From an uncultured Prevotellaceae bacterium (GTDB lineage Bacteria; Bacteroidota; Bacteroidia; Bacteroidales; Bacteroidaceae), in assembly GCA_902800495.1 (NCBI GenBank), contig CADCET010000009.1:48961-112960 (forward strand): DNA of 64,000 bases, given 5' to 3'. The notes below the pieces were generated by a model that was not told the origin of the DNA, did no database searches, and saw nothing but the letters and a program-made list of their open reading frames with translations. Each line of letters opens with the position of its first letter. The stretch's first letter is position 1. Below are positions 63,328 through 64,000 of this stretch, in pieces. A program made the translations under genes and the position numbers.

Positions 63328-64000
63328 ATGAACAAGAAAACCATCATCACAATTCTGCTCGCCCTCGCCGCAATGGCGGGGCAGGCAAAGACATTCAAGA
63401 CCATCAAGAACCCCGTGGCAATGGCGCACAACATCTACGGGGGAGAGTTGAAAGCCCGCGAAGTCATCTTCAGAGACACTGCGACCACCGTACACTTCAC
63501 GATAGACTACCCCAAGGGGCAGTGGTTCAGCATCAATAGCACAAGCTTCCTGATGGACGAGGACGGCAATCGCTATCCGTTGCGCTCGGCCGAGGGGATA
63601 ACGCTCAATAAATATGGGGAGTCAATGGGGCCGACGGACTTCGTGCTACACTTCGAGCCGATGCCCAAGCGGGTGCAGGTGTTCGATTACCGGGAAGGCG
63701 ACGGAACCGGGGCATTCAAGTTGCTGGGCATCCATGACAAGAAGTACAAAATCAAATTCCCTACGATGCAGGAACTCGCCGATGCCAACTCGTGGACGGT
63801 GCCCGCTGACTGGTTCAAGACCGACACCGTCACCATCCAAGGGCGCATCGAAGACTTCAATGCCGAGCAGTTTGGATTTGACATGCTGCACTGCTATTAC
63901 AAGGATGAGTTCGAAAAGGAGGATGCCGTGCAGGTACTCAACATTGCGCCCGACGGCACATTCTGCAAGAAGTTCAAAATAAGCTATCCTTTCCGGCAAC
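63328..64000 (+). CDS. Secreted protein, probably TlpA-related (C-terminus beyond window)
   Basis: ATG at 63328, 2 nt after the previous stop; 224 codons are open to the window edge. Signal peptide about 1-20 (MNKKTIITILLALAAMAGQA). The visible mature part is beta-rich (HNIYGGELKAREVIFRDTATTVHFTIDYPKG, VQVFDYREGDGTGAFKLLGI, DTVTIQGRIEDF), like the N-terminal half of Bacteroidales TlpA-family proteins. A thioredoxin domain would be expected beyond the edge; that is a prediction, not seen. Confidence 0.75.
   Translation, partial: MNKKTIITILLALAAMAGQAKTFKTIKNPVAMAHNIYGGELKAREVIFRDTATTVHFTIDYPKGQWFSINSTSFLMDEDGNRYPLRSAEGITLNKYGESMGPTDFVLHFEPMPKRVQVFDYREGDGTGAFKLLGIHDKKYKIKFPTMQELADANSWTVPADWFKTDTVTIQGRIEDFNAEQFGFDMLHCYYKDEFEKEDAVQVLNIAPDGTFCKKFKISYPFRQ

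Overview
The window looks like a chromosome segment of a Bacteroidales bacterium, most likely Prevotellaceae (Prevotella or a close relative). The evidence is the many TAnnTTTG -7 boxes, fimbrillin-family lipoproteins, BspA/GLUG-type surface proteins with C-terminal sorting-like tails, a lipoprotein beginning CKDYDDDI, and the gene orders tig-clpP-clpX-recQ and guaB-PPIase-surA-ostA-like-mutL. The genus call is inference; no rRNA is present.

Layout. (1) 1-14.3 kb, almost all minus strand, is cell-surface: two BspA-like secreted proteins, a fimbrillin-like lipoprotein, a 37-residue membrane peptide gene (6338-6451), then an operon with an OmpA/DUF3575-like protein carrying a long Ala/Lys/Glu tail, a DUF5119-like lipoprotein and two fimbrillin paralogues. 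A membrane-anchored AraC-type regulator lies upstream. (2) 14.3-35.6 kb is housekeeping: mlaE-mlaF, lptB, tig, clpP, clpX, recQ, guaB, two periplasmic PPIases, an OstA-like protein, mutL, tRNA-Val(TAC), purB, an rluB-like pseudouridine synthase with a disordered N-terminus, and asnS. (3) 35.9-45.4 kb is a second surface locus: a 1239-residue coiled-coil lipoprotein, a small lipoprotein, a DUF1573 protein, a secreted Ig-like protein, a triple FISUMP-domain protein and an OmpA-family porin. (4) 45.5-50.7 kb holds a CvfB-like protein lacking one S1 domain, a LolD-like ATPase, a Na+/H+ antiporter, asd and a small lipoprotein. (5) 50.8-59.3 kb is a probable integrative mobile element: tyrosine integrase, a three-gene cargo operon led by an AlbA_2/ATPase protein, an excisionase-like HTH protein, a CHC2-Toprim-AAA primase-helicase, and a TGTCGCA iteron cluster. 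(6) 59.4-64 kb is an ECF sigma locus: sigma factor, putative anti-sigma protein, a lipoprotein and a run of secreted proteins that share nearly the same signal peptide.

The most unusual feature is how many gene gaps hold different short tandem repeats (7, 9, 10, 21 and 30 bp units). One 9-bp family occurs four times and enters coding sequence in frame; a 7-bp family forms two palindromic elements with inverted cores. Several genes have a -7 box only 7-8 nt before the ATG, predicting leaderless mRNAs. The best candidates for undescribed biology are the mobile-element cargo operon with the iteron cluster, the two repeat families, and the ECF locus.
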